From Gadus chalcogrammus (lineage: Eukaryota > Chordata > Actinopteri > Gadiformes > Gadidae), in contig NC_079416.1 in the NCBI RefSeq assembly GCF_026213295.1, forward strand, positions 24,097,237-24,161,236: a stretch of DNA of 64,000 bases, read 5' to 3'. A program made the translations under genes and the position numbers. How positions within the stretch are numbered: position 1 is the stretch's first letter; each line of letters starts with the position of its first letter. Of the stretch, positions 36,477 through 47,205 are shown in pieces. The notes beneath the pieces are model-generated. The model made no database searches. It was not told where the DNA came from and saw only the letters and a list, made by a program, of their open reading frames with translations.

Positions 36477-37197
36477 GTAAGGCCTCACCTGGACAGCGCT
36501 AACCACATCACCTGGACAGCGCTAATCACATCACCTGGACACTGCTAATCACATCACCAGCATGCAACCTCTGGAATCAAACTCCAGAAGAAAAGTACAA
36601 AAACCTGGTCCAAACAAATCAATGGTTGATGCTAATGTTGCCTTCCATGATCTTCAAGTGCCTTTTCTGTTTTAAAAATAATATAGAAAGATAATTATGC
36701 TTATGGACTTTCTACAGTGTACTTTCTACAATTGACCGTCAATATAATTCATTAGCAAATTTGAACGTCTGCAAATAAATCTGCTGACATTGTGATATTA
36801 CAAATCCTGACGCTAACTTTAATAACAGAATTATGAGCCCATCCGTTTTCTCACAGAGCACACACATTAACACACTGAAGAACATCATTCGAGTCACGTT
36901 GATTTATTCCGTTTGAAATACAGCCTGACCCCACAGGAAATGTTAAAAGATAAAGTATTCATTCAAAGGCCATGAAAGATGTGAACTAGGACCAGCTTGT
37001 CATTTGCACAGCCCCCCCCCCCTCGGAGCCCCGACCCACATATTGATTAATGTAAACAATTTTTTTTTCTTAATAAAAAATTTAAAAACTAAAAAGGTTA
37101 TAACCACACTTAAAGAATTTATAAAAAATGGTGTCATGATGATGATGATATTTGCTCTATAAATGTTGTTCATAAATGTTTTCTTAAATTTCTAAAG
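36477..37197 (+). other. nrxn3: Intron 3 (721 bp), upstream of the SS4 exon
   Basis: A short intron that starts with three 23-bp repeats (36485-36553) and is otherwise AT-rich, with a C run at about 37012-37022. Its acceptor AATTTCTAAAG has a purine-rich, weak pyrimidine tract, fitting a regulated cassette exon. Elements for SS4 regulators (STAR-family KHDRBS proteins bind U/A-rich motifs) may lie in the many TAAA/TTAA motifs here, but that is inference. Confidence 0.8.
36485..36553. repeat. 23-bp tandem repeat, 3 copies, at the exon 3 donor
   Basis: CACCTGGACAGCGCTAATCA plus CAT, repeated three times with one or two substitutions and a partial fourth. It begins about 8 nt after the splice donor. 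Confidence 0.9.
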
Positions 37198-37287
37198 GGA
37201 GCAGTGACATTGAACGCTATCAAATGGCCAATAAGAAAATTCCTTTCAAATACGCCAGACCAGTAGAAGAGTGGCTACAAGAAAAAG
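37198..37287 (+). CDS. nrxn3: Neurexin-3 SS4 cassette exon (30 residues)
   Basis: This is the splice-site-4 insert, the most studied switch in neurexins: inclusion favours cerebellin/GluD binding and weakens LRRTM and some neuroligin binding. The exon is exactly 90 nt, the size of SS4 exons in vertebrates, phase 1 to phase 1, so skipping keeps the frame. It encodes residues 197-226, beginning [10 protein letters not shown] and ending [10 protein letters not shown]. The ending [14 protein letters not shown] is the NRXN3 form; NRXN1/2 have RVVDEWLLDKG. That is the main reason for calling the gene nrxn3. The N-terminal half ([14 protein letters not shown]) differs from the mammalian form at several places. 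The acceptor is weak and the donor is AAAAAG|GTAATC. Confidence 0.96.
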
Positions 37288-37317
37288 GTAATCCCACATT
37301 GACTCTGTCGCTATTCT

Positions 37318-37639
37318 CTCGCTAACCCTAACCTCTCCCTAACCTCTCCCTAACCCTAACCCAAACCTACTCTGTCCCTAACCTCTCCCTAACCCTCTCC
37401 CTAATCTCTCCCTAACCCAGACCTACTCTGTCCCTAACCTCTCCCTAACCCTCTCCCTAACCCTAACCTCTCCCTAACCCTAACCTCTCCCTAACCCTAA
37501 CCCTCTCCCTAACCCTAACCTCTCCCTAACCCTCTCCCTAACCCTAACCCAGACCTACTCTGTCCCTAACCTCTCCCTAACCCTCTCCCTAACCCTAACC
37601 TCTCCCTAACCCTAACCTCTCCCTAACCCTAACCTCTCC
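37318..37639. repeat. Telomere-like minisatellite (CCCTAACCTCTC), left part
   Basis: Units of CCCTAACCTCTCCCTAACCC in varying order, with a longer motif CCAGACCTACTCTGTCCCTA recurring about every 130-190 bp. The CCCTAA hexamer is the vertebrate telomere repeat, but CTCTCC spacers mark it as a variant interstitial array. It begins about 30 nt after the SS4 donor. Confidence 0.92.
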
Positions 37640-37694
37640 CAGTGTTTCCCCCAGTAAATGTCTCAGTCAAGGTGGTAAGCAGTTGGTGGTGGTG

Positions 37695-37721
37695 TTGGCG
37701 CGGCGCTTTGCGCCGCGCCAA
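37695..37721. repeat. 12-bp perfect hairpin inside the hAT-like element
   Basis: TTGGCGCGGCGC pairs with GCGCCGCGCCAA around TTT. GC-rich subterminal inverted repeats like this are common in nonautonomous DNA transposons. Confidence 0.85.
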
Positions 37722-38304
37722 AAAATTTTGGGGGTATTTTGCTCAAAGATGCCAGTACGCATGAATGAAATAAACGACTGTTTATTTCCATATAAATAAA
37801 CAACAGTAGGTACAAATGTTGTGCAAACATGCAGACACTACAAAATAAAATTAAAGAAAAGTGCAAATTAAATACAAATAATGGACAATACACTTAACTT
37901 TTGTATGCAAATTCAACTATTTACAGTTCCTTTTTTGGATCTTATTTGCGGCACAGCTGACAAGAGGCATCAGTGCATGCAATTCTGCGTGGCTGTGCAA
38001 AGAACAGTTCTAGCGCCCTGCTGTAATTGAACTTAGACACTGGTGGGCCATTGATGCTGATCTTCATGCAGGCTGTAAGACTCTTGCCCTGCAGTTTCGC
38101 AGGTCTGTCTTTATCTACACATAGAGTGAATGAAGTCAATGTTGTGTATTTAATATTTTAAATTTTGAACTAAGATAGTGAGAAGATGATGGGCTTACCC
38201 TATTCATGGCAGAAAAATCTCGCTTTTTTTTTTTTTTTTTTTTTTTTTTCAACTTTTTTTTTTTTTTTTTTTTTTAATACATTGGTAGTCAAGGCGGGGC
38301 CCTA

Positions 38305-38334
38305 GTCTTGTTAAGGCGGCCGCCTTAACAAGAC
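38305..38334. repeat. 30-bp perfect palindrome inside the hAT-like element
   Basis: The 30 bases equal their own reverse complement, centred on GGCGGCCGCC (with a NotI-type GCGGCCGC core). It lies 19 bp from the right terminus. Confidence 0.9.
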
Positions 38335-38353
38335 AGTGCTGGGGGAAACCCTG

Positions 38354-38762
38354 TCTCCCTAACCCTAACCTCTCCCTTACCCTCTCCCTAACCCTCTCCC
38401 TAACCCTCTCCCTAACTCTCTCCCTAACCCTAACCTCTCCCTCTCCCTAACCTCTCCCTAACCTCTCCCTAACCCTCTCCCTAACCCTCTCCCTAACTCT
38501 CTCCCTAACCCTAACCTCTCCCTCTCCCTAACCTCTCCCTAACCCTCTCCCTCTCCCTAACCCTCTCCCTAACTCTCTCCCTCTCCCTAACCCTCTCCCT
38601 AACTCTCTCCCACACCTACTCTGTCCCTAACCCTCTCCCTCTCCCTAACCCTCTCCCTCTCCCTAACCCTCTCCCTAACCCTCTCCCTCTCCCTAACCCT
38701 CTCCCTCTCCCTAACCCTCTCCCTAACCCTCTCCCTAACCCTCTCCCTAACTCTCTCCCACA
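38354..38762. repeat. Telomere-like minisatellite, right part
   Basis: Continuation of the CCCTAACCTCTC array beyond the hAT insertion. It is dominated by CTCTCCCTAACC, with CTAACTCTCTCC variants in repeated blocks. Confidence 0.92.
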
Positions 38763-39390
38763 CTGACTCTGTCGCTTCTTGCTCTTTCCTCGGCCTCAGT
38801 TAGGAGCTTTTCTATTTTTAAACTCTAACACTAAGCTCACAGTTTTGCTTTATTCATGCATGGCTGTTAAAGAAGCTGTTAAATAGGATCACATTAAGAT
38901 CTCTGTCACTGATCAAGGGTTGAAGGGACTGAGAGTTCTTAAAAAGATAAATTATGTATGGTTATTATGCCTTTGTAATCTAAATGCTATTTCACAACTC
39001 CCTTCAACAACTTGAGCATAAAAGAACATCGCAAAAGTTACAAACGGCATCGGAATGAAAGATAGCAGACATGCATGATGCGCAAATGTTATAATAATAT
39101 ATACTGTCTATACATACTCATGAGGGTTTTTCTGATTTGTTTAATGAGCAGCATCAGTATCACTTTGTAATGATTTGGGAGCATTAATATCCAATGTCTA
39201 CCACGTTGGTGGATAATGACTTGGGCAGCAGTGGACTGAGTGGCTCCAGTCATGGATAACGCTCTGCTGACCCCTAACGATGTAGAGCAGTGGCGCTACA
39301 ACGGTGGTAGACCCTGTGTGGAGAACACGATGCTGTAGTGTCCTCCCCCGGCGTGAGGACATGTTTCACCGCGTGCCCCCCCCCCCGCAG

Positions 39391-39716
39391 GGCGGCAGCT
39401 GACCATCTTCAACACCCAGGCCAGCGTGGCCCTCGGGGGCAGTGACCGCGGCCGGCCCTTCCAGGGCCAGCTCTCCGGCCTCTACTACAACGGCCTCAAG
39501 GTGCTCAACCTGGCGGCCGAGGGCAACGCCAACGTCAAGATCAACGGCAGCGTGCGCCTGGTGGGCGACGGCCCCGGCTCCGGGGGCTCCGGGGGCCCCG
39601 GGGGCCCCGGCCGCTCCACCGCCACGCCCCCGGAGATGTCCACCACCTTCATCGAGACCACCACCACCATGTCCACCACCACCACGCGCAAACATCGCTC
39701 CTCCCCAACGGTGCAG
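39391..39716 (+). CDS. nrxn3: Neurexin-3 exon 5: end of LNS6 and start of the stalk
   Basis: Encodes beta residues 228-335 after a split Gly. [16 protein letters not shown], then [20 protein letters not shown] and [11 protein letters not shown] close the LNS6 fold; [16 protein letters not shown] is near invariant in neurexins, and NGS is a sequon. The Ser/Thr-rich stalk follows: [26 protein letters not shown], the usual O-glycosylated region. Between the domain and PPEMSTT the family's EVPSILGTTQTTSM-type linker is replaced by a Gly/Ser/Pro low-complexity segment encoded by GGGGGCTCC/GGGGGCCCC repeats. The acceptor is CCCCCCGCAG, the donor GTGCAG|GTAAGG, phase 1 in and 0 out, 326 nt. GC content is far higher than in exons 3 and 4. 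Confidence 0.95.
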
Positions 39717-39752
39717 GTAAGGGCTCTGCCGCCGCTCGCCCGCTGCTCACAG

Positions 39753-40205
39753 CAGGGGCCCCTATGGGACCCCACAGCCTCAGGGGCCCCTATGGGACCC
39801 CTCAGGGCCCCCATGGGACCCCGCAGCCTCAGGGGCCCCTAGTGGGACCCCGCAGGGGCCCCGCAGCCTCAGGGCCCCCATGGGACCCCGCAGCCTCAGG
39901 GGCCCCATATGGGCTCCTAGTGCACCCCCCCTCTGCCTGTGGGGCCCCTAGTGCTCCACCTCTCAGCCTCAGGGGCCCCATGGGACCCCACTGCCTCAGG
40001 GGCCCCAAGTGGGACCCCGCAGCCTCAGGGGCCCCATGGGCTCCTAGTGCTCCCCCCCTCTGCCTGTGGGGCCCCTAGTGCTCCACCTCTCAGCCTGTGG
40101 GGCCCCTAGTGCTCCACCCCTCAGCCTGTGGGGCCCCTAGTGCTCCACCTCTCAGCCTGTGGGGCCCCTAGTGCTCCACCTCTCAGCCTGTGGGGCCCCT
40201 CAGAC
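39753..40205. repeat. Minisatellite with 31-bp mature unit, about 15 copies
   Basis: Early copies are variable (CCTCAGGGGCCCCATGGGAC-type). Later ones are regular 31-bp units of CCTGTGGGGCCCCTAGTGCT plus CCACCTCTCAG. It starts about 36 nt after the exon 5 donor. The GGGGCCCC core is itself palindromic. Confidence 0.93.
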
Positions 40206-40284
40206 CCCCGTCAATAAGGTGGGATGTACAGAACTATGAGGACCAAATGAACATGGCTGTCAGGATGAAGCGGGCGGGTCTCCT

Positions 40285-41897
40285 CCAGGCAACGGGTCGG
40301 TCGGCGGTGGGCCGTGGGCTGACGGGTCGGTCGTGGCACGAGGGGTGACGGGTCGGGGTCGGTCGGCGGTGGGCCGTCGGCTGACGGGTCGGTCGGCGGT
40401 GGGCCGTGGGCTGACGGGTCGGGGTCGGTCGACGGTGGGCCGTGGGCTGACGGGTCGGGGTCGGTCGACAGTGGGCCGTGGGGTGACGGGTCGGGGTCGG
40501 TCGGCGGTGGGCCGTGGGCTGACGGGTCGGGGTCGGTCGACAGTGGGCCGTGGGGTGACGGGTCGGGGTCGGTCGGCGGTGGGCCGTGGGGTGACGGGTC
40601 GTTCGACGGTGGGCCGTGGGGTGACGGGTCGGTCGACGGTGGGCCGTGGGGTGACGGGTCGGCGGGTCGGTCGACGTTGGGCCGTGGGGTGACGGGTCGG
40701 GGTCGGTCGACGGTGGGTCGGGGTCGGTCGACGGTGGGCCGTGGGCTGACGGGTCGGTCGGCGGTGGCCCGTGGGCTGACGGGTCGGTCGGCGGTGGCCC
40801 GTGGGCTGACGGGTCGGTCGGCGGTGGGCCGTGGGGTGACGGGTCGGGGTCGGTCGACGGTGGGCCGTGGGCTGACGAGTCGGTCGGCGGTGGCCCTTGG
40901 GGTGACGGGTCGACGGTGGGCCGTGGGGTGACGGGTCGGCGGTGGGCCGTGGGGTGACGGGTCGGGGAGTCGACGGTGGGCCGTGGGGTGACGGGTCGAC
41001 GGTGGGCCGTGGGGTGGCGGGTCGGCGGTGGGCCGTGGGGTGGCGGGTCGGCCGTGGGCCGTGGGGTGACGGGTCGGCGGTGGGCCGTGGGGTGACGGGT
41101 CGGCGGTGGGCCGTGGGGTGACGGGTCGGGGTCGGTCGGCGGTGGGCCGTGGGCTGAAGGGTCGGGGTCGGTCGACGGTGGGCCGTGGGGTGACGGGTCG
41201 GGGTCGGTCGGCGGTGGCCCGTGGGGTGACGGGTCGACAGTGGGCCGTGGGGTGACGGGTCGGCGGTGGGCCGTGGGGTGACGGGTCGGCGGTGGGCCGT
41301 GGGGTGACGGGTCGGGGAGTCGACGGTGGGCCGTGGGGTGACGGGTCGGCGGTGGGCCGTGGGGTGACGGGTCGGCGGTGGGCCGTGGGGTGACGGGTCG
41401 GGGAGTCGACGGTGGGCCGTGGGGTGACGGGTCGGGGTCGGTCGGCGGTGGCCCGTGGGGTGACGGGTCGACGGTGGGCCGTGGGGTGACGGGTCGGCGG
41501 TGGGCCGTGGGGTGACGGGTCGGGGAGTCGACGGTGGGCCGTGGGGTGACGGGTCGGGGGCGGTGGGCCGTGGGGTGACGGGTCGGCGGTGGGCCGTGGG
41601 TAGACGGGTCGGGGTCGGTCGGCGGTGGGCCGTGGGGTGACGGGTCGGGGTCGGTCGGCGACGGGTCGGGGTCGGTCGGCGGTGGGCCGTGGGGTGACGG
41701 GTCGGGGTCGGTCGGCGGTGGCCCGTGGGGTGACGGGTCGGCGGTGGGCCGTGGGGTGACGGGTCGGGGAGTCGACGGGTCGGCGGTGGGCCGTGGGTCG
41801 ACGGGTCGGGGGGGTCGACGGTGGGCCGTGGGCTGACGGGTCGGTCGACGGTGGGCCGTGGGGCGGCGGGTCGGTCGACGTTGGGCCGTGGGGTGTT
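40285..41897. repeat. GC-rich minisatellite, 26/36-bp unit, about 1.6 kb
   Basis: Unit GTGACGGGTCGGCGGTGGGC plus CGTGGG (26 bp), and a longer version with an extra GGGTCGGTCG-type 10 bp. Variants GTCGACGG and GCTGACGG occur. CpG-dense. On the minus strand two overlapping frames of about 588 codons remain open; they are proline/arginine-rich, frame-shifting translations of the same unit and are rejected as genes. Confidence 0.96.
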
Positions 41898-42003
41898 TGG
41901 GGATCAACATCACGCAGCGCTGGTTTGAACGTCTGGATCGGGACAGAGAGCCTAAGACATCGGTCCCTCTCTGTCCCCACTCGTACGTCGTGTTATCCAT
42001 GCA

Positions 42004-42504
42004 GCCCGTGTGATTTAGTCATTCTGGGGGCCCGTGTGGTTTAGTCATTCTGGGGGCCCGTGTGATTTAGTCATTCTGGGGGCCCGTGTGATTTAGTCAT
42101 TCTGGGGGCCCGTGTGGTTTAGTCATTCTAGGGGCCCGTGTGGTTTAGTCATTCTGGGGGGCCGGTTGGTTTAGTCATTCTAGGGGCCCGTGTGGTTTAG
42201 TCATTCTGGGGGGCCGGTTGGTTTAGTCATTCTAGGGGCCCGTGTGTTTAGTCATTCTGGGGGCCCGGTTGGTTTAGTCATTCTGGGGGCCCGTGTGGTT
42301 TAGTCATTCTGGGGGCCCGGTTGGTTTAGTCATTCTGGGGGCCCGTGTGGTTTAGTCGTTCTAGGGGCCCGTGTGGTTTAGTCATTCTTGGGGGCCGTGT
42401 GGTTTAGTCATTCTGGGGGCCCGTGTGGTTTAGTCATTCTAGGGGCCCGTGTGGTTTAGTCATTCTGGGGGCCCGTGTGGTTTAGTCATTCTAGGGGCCC
42501 GTGT
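42004..42504. repeat. Minisatellite, 26-bp unit, about 19 copies
   Basis: CCCGTGTGGTTTAGTCATTC plus TGGGGG repeated. TCTAGGGG and GCCGGTTGG variants alternate in a regular order (a two-unit super-repeat around 42130-42330). Confidence 0.95.
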
Positions 42505-42642
42505 AAAAGGTGCATCAAAAACATGATGTCTGTTTGTTCAGACGTGTGGTGTTGTAACACTAAAGGACGCACACTTCACTGATTTCCATATTCAACCTCA
42601 CACGTGTTTTCATGCGAGTGGCGTCTGACGCTGTGGCAGGTG

Positions 42643-42703
42643 CCCCCCCCCCCCCCCCCCCAGATTTGGATACGTCTGTACGGATCATAAACATCCGTAC
42701 AGA
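42643..42703. repeat. Poly-C run (19) and 11-bp inverted repeat
   Basis: Nineteen C at 42643-42661. Then TCTGTACGGAT (42675-42685) and its reverse complement ATCCGTACAGA (42693-42703) around CATAAAC. Confidence 0.8.
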
Positions 42704-43133
42704 TGGACATATACTATATCTAGTACAAATACTATATCTAGTATAAATCCTATCCGTAGATAGGATACTAATGCTCACTGTAGCCCTCACTGACGGGACC
42801 CCACCAACGGACCGCAGGGAGCTGGGACTGGCTCCGGGCCGGGGGTCCGTCTGGGGTCTGTCCACAGGCCAGACCCCAGCCCTGACGGACCCGAGGGAGG
42901 GGGGCTCCAGGAGAGCCCAGAGCTGTAGCGGTGCTCTATCAGGGAGCACGGCGGGGGGGGGGGCGGTGGTCAGCCCCCAGAGGTATGGCCTCAACCCGCT
43001 GACCACCCGGTCCGGGGGGCCAGTGCGCCTGCAGCGCCGTGTGGGAGCGTCAGTGTGATTGGGTCCCCCCCCTCCCCCCGTTGAAATGCATTCACAACGG
43101 GCTTATCCTGATCCCGAGAGGCATGCAGGGACG

Positions 43134-43278
<145 letters not shown>

Positions 43279-43384
43279 GAGCCTTGCCTTCCCCATTAAT
43301 TGAGGCTACGCTAAATGTCCCCGTCCAGGTGCCCTCATTGTACACTTCATTATGGCGCCACTCCCACGTCCACTGTCCTGTAGC

Positions 43385-43930
43385 GACCGCACTCCCTCGT
43401 CCCTCTTCCCTCGTCCCCATTCCCTCGTCCCTCGTCGCTATTCCCTCGTCCCCATTCCCTCGTCCCCATTCCCTCGTCCCTATTCCCTCGTCCCCATTCC
43501 CTCGTCCCCATTCCCTCGTCCCCATTCCCTCGTCCCTATTCCCTCGTCCCTATTCCCTCGTCCCTATTCCCTCGTCCCTATTCCCTCGTCCCTATTCCCT
43601 CGTCCCTCGCCCCTCTTCCCTCGTCCCTCGCCCCTCGCCCCTCGCCCCTCGCCCCTCTTCCCTCTTCCCTATTCCCTCGCCCCTCGCCCCTTTTCCCTAT
43701 TCCCTCGCCCCTCGCCCCTCTTCCCTATTCCCTCGTCCCCCTTCCCTCGTCCCTATTCCCTCGTCCCTATTCCTTATTCCTTCGTCCCTCTTCCCTATTC
43801 CCTCGTCCCTCTTCCTTATTCCCTCGTCCCTCTTCCCTATGCCCTCGTCCCTCTTCCCTATGCCCTCGTCCCTCTTCCCTATTCCCTCGTCCCTCGTCCC
43901 TCGTCCCTATTCCCTCGTCCCTATTCCCTG
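43385..43930. repeat. Minisatellite, 14-bp unit (TTCCCTCGTCCCTA), about 40 copies
   Basis: Pyrimidine-rich 14-bp units with A/C variation at the last position, interspersed with 7-bp halves CCTCGCC and TCTTCCC. An asymmetric homopyrimidine strand, so open frames (SLVPIPSS repeats) are artefacts. Confidence 0.94.
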
Positions 43931-44236
43931 CGGTTACTGTCCCCCCAGGGTTCATAAGCCATTAATCAGCATTGTTTCTACATTATGGTGTGTGGCCGGG
44001 GTAAACGGTTCTAGGATTGCACTCCCCTGCAGCGCAGTGATGACGTGCTGCATTGAGACCTAATTCAGCCCCCAGAGCCGTGTGGTAACGGCTGAACGCA
44101 CTCCGTTCAGGGAGGCAGTCGGCCATGGTACTTAACGCTCCAAGCAGCAGATCATGCATCTCAGATAACACCCTCTGCTCTGCGCGGATGGAAGTCAAAT
44201 CATATGCAAACACGAGCAGACTGGACACAACCCATA

Positions 44237-44356
<120 letters not shown>

Positions 44357-44492
44357 GGGGGTATTTTATTTATTCATGTGTCTTCATGACGATGAAGATG
44401 ATAATATTATAAGTGACCAGACGTCCAAATAGGTTTTTGTTTTGTTATTCCAGGACATATTCTGTGGATCATCTCCCCGAAATGGCTTCTTT

Positions 44493-44641
44493 GTCTATTT
44501 CTATTGTTATGTCCTTTTCTATCGTTGTGTCCTTTTCTATTGTTGTGTCCTTTTCTATCGTTATGTCATTTTCTATTGTTGTGTCCTTTTCTATCGTTAT
44601 GTCATTTTCTATTGTAGTGTCCTTTTCTATTGTTGTGTCCC
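44493..44641. repeat. Short minisatellite, 18-bp unit, about 8 copies
   Basis: TTCTATTGTTGTGTCCTT with A/G and C/T variants at three positions. Confidence 0.9.
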
Positions 44642-44849
44642 TAAGATAGGAGCCAAGTCTGGCTTTTATTCAGGGGCAGTAATTGACTCCTCTAGAGGGA
44701 GTGTCTCTCCCCTCCCTCCCTCTCCCTCTATCTCTCTTATCTTTCCCCCTCATTTGTCGATGCCAATCGACTGCAAGAGGATCCGAGCGGCTAACCTCCC
44801 TTGGTACATAATGCAGAAGGCTGATGTCTCATGTCCCTCTCCTCGTATG

Positions 44850-44970
<121 letters not shown>

Positions 44971-46430
44971 TGTCTTCATTGCTTTAAAAATATTGAAATG
45001 AGTTCATAATGAAATGAGAGAGTGAGCATATGACTGCTACATCATCTGATCGTTTGTCGGAGGGAATGTCTCAATTTCACATCACAGAAGGTCTAACATG
45101 GTCGTGTAATGGTTGACCATAATGGATCATACTTAAAACACGGCGTGGCATGTGATATGTTTATGGGTAGAACCCTTCACCTGGATGAGAGATGCGATTA
45201 CTGAACTGAAATGCTCAGTGTTCAATCAGAACAAAGAGTCTGACCTGAGAGCAAGATCAAACCAACGGTTAAGTAGCATACATCGTTGTCACTGCAATGA
45301 TGAAGCTAAACCTCTCTCGCTCTCGCTCTCTCTTAACCCCAAAGCTGCGGAGCTCTGTTTATTGTTCAGCAGACACAATGAAAGGGGTATTTTCTGGTCC
45401 ACATGGTGTTTTTGGGCTTTCATTTATTAGATAAGGTGTTTTGTCACGCTAAGCTATGGAAAATCCCCCCAAAATGTTGAACCTCAAAGCCAGGCTCCCT
45501 TCTGTCAACGCTGCTCCATCCCAAGGTGATCACAAAAGATCTGTCAACCTTCAGGATTATAATCAGAGCTTTGTCCGAGAGCCCAAATAGATGAGTCTAA
45601 CCGAGGGAAACTGAACTCTCCTTCCAGAACATCTCATGACAGCGGTCGATGATTCAAATCATGTTTCCTTTCATTATCTCTTTGTTTCTCCATTGCGTTC
45701 ATTTGATCTTTGATCTGTTATACGATTCCCTGGGATACTGCTACCTTTCCTCCAACGTTTGCCCCGGAGCCCATCTCATTCCCGCCGGTCCTACAGGCTG
45801 CAGGTCCCATTGCGCTCCGCTGTCAAGACAACGGTTCAATATCCCAGCTCTCCTCTTCTCCCTGGAGATGGTGCCCTGGGTGTTTTGGACAGCTCTAGCT
45901 GTGTTGGTTGTCTGGACCCTTCCTGTTGATTAATGACATCATAGCGCTGTACGTTCCGGGGTACATGGAGAGGGGCTGAAGTGGTCACCATCAGTCCAGC
46001 CCTCTTTGCAGAGCAGACCACAATGAAAGAGGGGTTGACTCATTTGCCTGCTAAGAGGAATGAGGAGACAGCTGAGAAGTCATCGCAGTGGTTCTGATTT
46101 CGTGTTCAAAATGTGGTTGAGAGAAAATTCTATTTTTGAATTCAGTCTAGGAACCTTTTAATAGCTTTCAAATGATGATATTGATCGAGGAGAATAACCT
46201 CTTAAGCTTTCATCTTAATATATCAAAATAGTATTAGAACCTCTGTACAGCCTTCATAGTTTTATCACGCAAATTTAGTCGCACGTACTGCTGTGTGTTC
46301 TTAAATACATCCATGTTCTAGAGACATTTGTTTCACTGTTTGATACCTAACGTTTGGCTTTCACTCTTTTGGAGAAAGTTGTTATCCTAAACTAATCTGT
46401 TGTGATACAACTGCAAACGTCATCTTATCC

Positions 46431-47205
46431 CAACACATCACACAATACAGTACACATCACACAATATAGTGGAGGACACCTCACACAATACAGCACAGGA
46501 CACCGTACACAATACACAGGGTGTCCGCGATTCCTTAAAAGTCTTAAAAAGTCTTAAATTCATGTTTCTAAATTTAAGGCCTTGAAAAGTCTTTAATTCG
46601 TTAGAAATGTCATTTGGTGGTCTTAAATACTGTAACTCAAGGACTTAAATTTGTCGGGGCAGGACTATTTATTTATTTATTTTTCTCCTGGGACTTTTCA
46701 GGCTTCTTTCTTGCTTGCTGCATATATAAACAATTATCTGCGTGCTTGCAAGCTAGTCTGCGACAATGGGTAGGTGCAAATTCAAGGACAGTTGGCTGGA
46801 AGACGTCCGTCACCATCGCTTGTTTTAGGTCTTAAATTTCATTCAAGGTGGTATTAAAAAGGTCTTAAAAAGCCTTAAATTTGACTTGCTGAAACCTGCA
46901 CAGAAACCTACACATCACACTATACAGTACACATCACACAATACAGGACACATCACACAATACAGTAGAGTATTGTGTACACAATACAGTACACAATACA
47001 GTACAGGACACATACACAATACAGTACAGGACACCGTACACAATACAGTACAGGACACCTCACACAATACAGTACAGGACACTGTACACAATACAGTACA
47101 GGACACCTCACACAGTACAGGTCAGGACACCGTACACAATACAGTACAGGACACCGTACACAATACAGTACAGGACACCTCACACAGTACAGTACAGGAC
47201 AGGCC
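46431..47205. repeat. 24-bp minisatellite (ACACAATACAGTACAGGACA-type) split by an insertion
   Basis: Repeats of ACACAATACAGTACAGGACA plus CCGT or CCTC lie at 46431-46516 and again at 46906-47205. The part between is the hAT-like insertion listed next. Early copies are shorter (CACATCACACAATACAG). Confidence 0.9.
46517..46905 (+). mobile_element. hAT-like nonautonomous element carrying a transposase start fragment
   Basis: Starts CAGGGTGTCCGCGATTCC, then AAGTCTTAAAAAGTCTTAAA motifs. It ends with GGTCTTAAAAAGCCTTAAAT, TTGACTTGCTGAAACCTGCA. These inverted CTTAAAAAGTCTTAAAT termini are typical of an abundant fish hAT family as I remember it. At 46766-46828 a short ORF reads MGRCKFKDSWLEDVRHH and then stops; it resembles the N terminus (MGKCKFNDSWL..) of transposase-like proteins of that family. 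The rest of the coding region is gone, so the copy is an internal-deletion derivative. Confidence 0.65.

Larger units (their letters stand above)
37640..38353 (-). mobile_element. hAT-like transposon remnant (714 bp), internally deleted
   Basis: The left end CAGTGTTTCCCCCAG and the right end (reverse complement CAGGGTTTCCCCCAG) form near-perfect terminal inverted repeats. It splits a continuous CCCTAACCTCTC array, so it is an insertion. TCTCCC is present on both flanks, but the array itself is repetitive, so a target duplication cannot be proved. On the minus strand an open stretch at about 37945-38139 reads ..KISINGPPVSKFNYSRALELFF.., which resembles the C terminus of ZNF862/hAT-like transposase-derived proteins (..INGPPLS.F....A...W..). 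The rest of the transposase is missing. Two poly-T runs (38224-38249, 38254-38275) and two perfect palindromes lie within. Confidence 0.7.
37288..39390 (+). other. nrxn3: Intron 4 (2.1 kb), downstream of SS4
   Basis: Nearly its first 1.5 kb is a telomere-like array (37318-37639 and 38354-38762) split by a 714-bp hAT-like insertion. The rest (38763-39360) is unique AT-rich sequence in which I see nothing more. It ends in a C-rich tract and GCAG at 39390. Confidence 0.85.

Noticed and set aside
37640..38353. Clean 8-bp target-site duplication for the hAT-like element
   Set aside because: Only TCTCCC matches on both sides, and the flanks are a repeated array in which such a match is expected by chance.
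37318..38762. Interstitial telomere from a chromosome fusion
   Set aside because: CTCTCC spacers dominate and pure CCCTAA runs are only 2-3 units. It lies inside an intron with intact flanking exons.
40211..42000. Two overlapping minus-strand frames of about 588 codons (proline/arginine-rich)
   Set aside because: They are shifted translations of the same 26/36-bp GC-rich array. Stop codons are absent because the unit lacks them.
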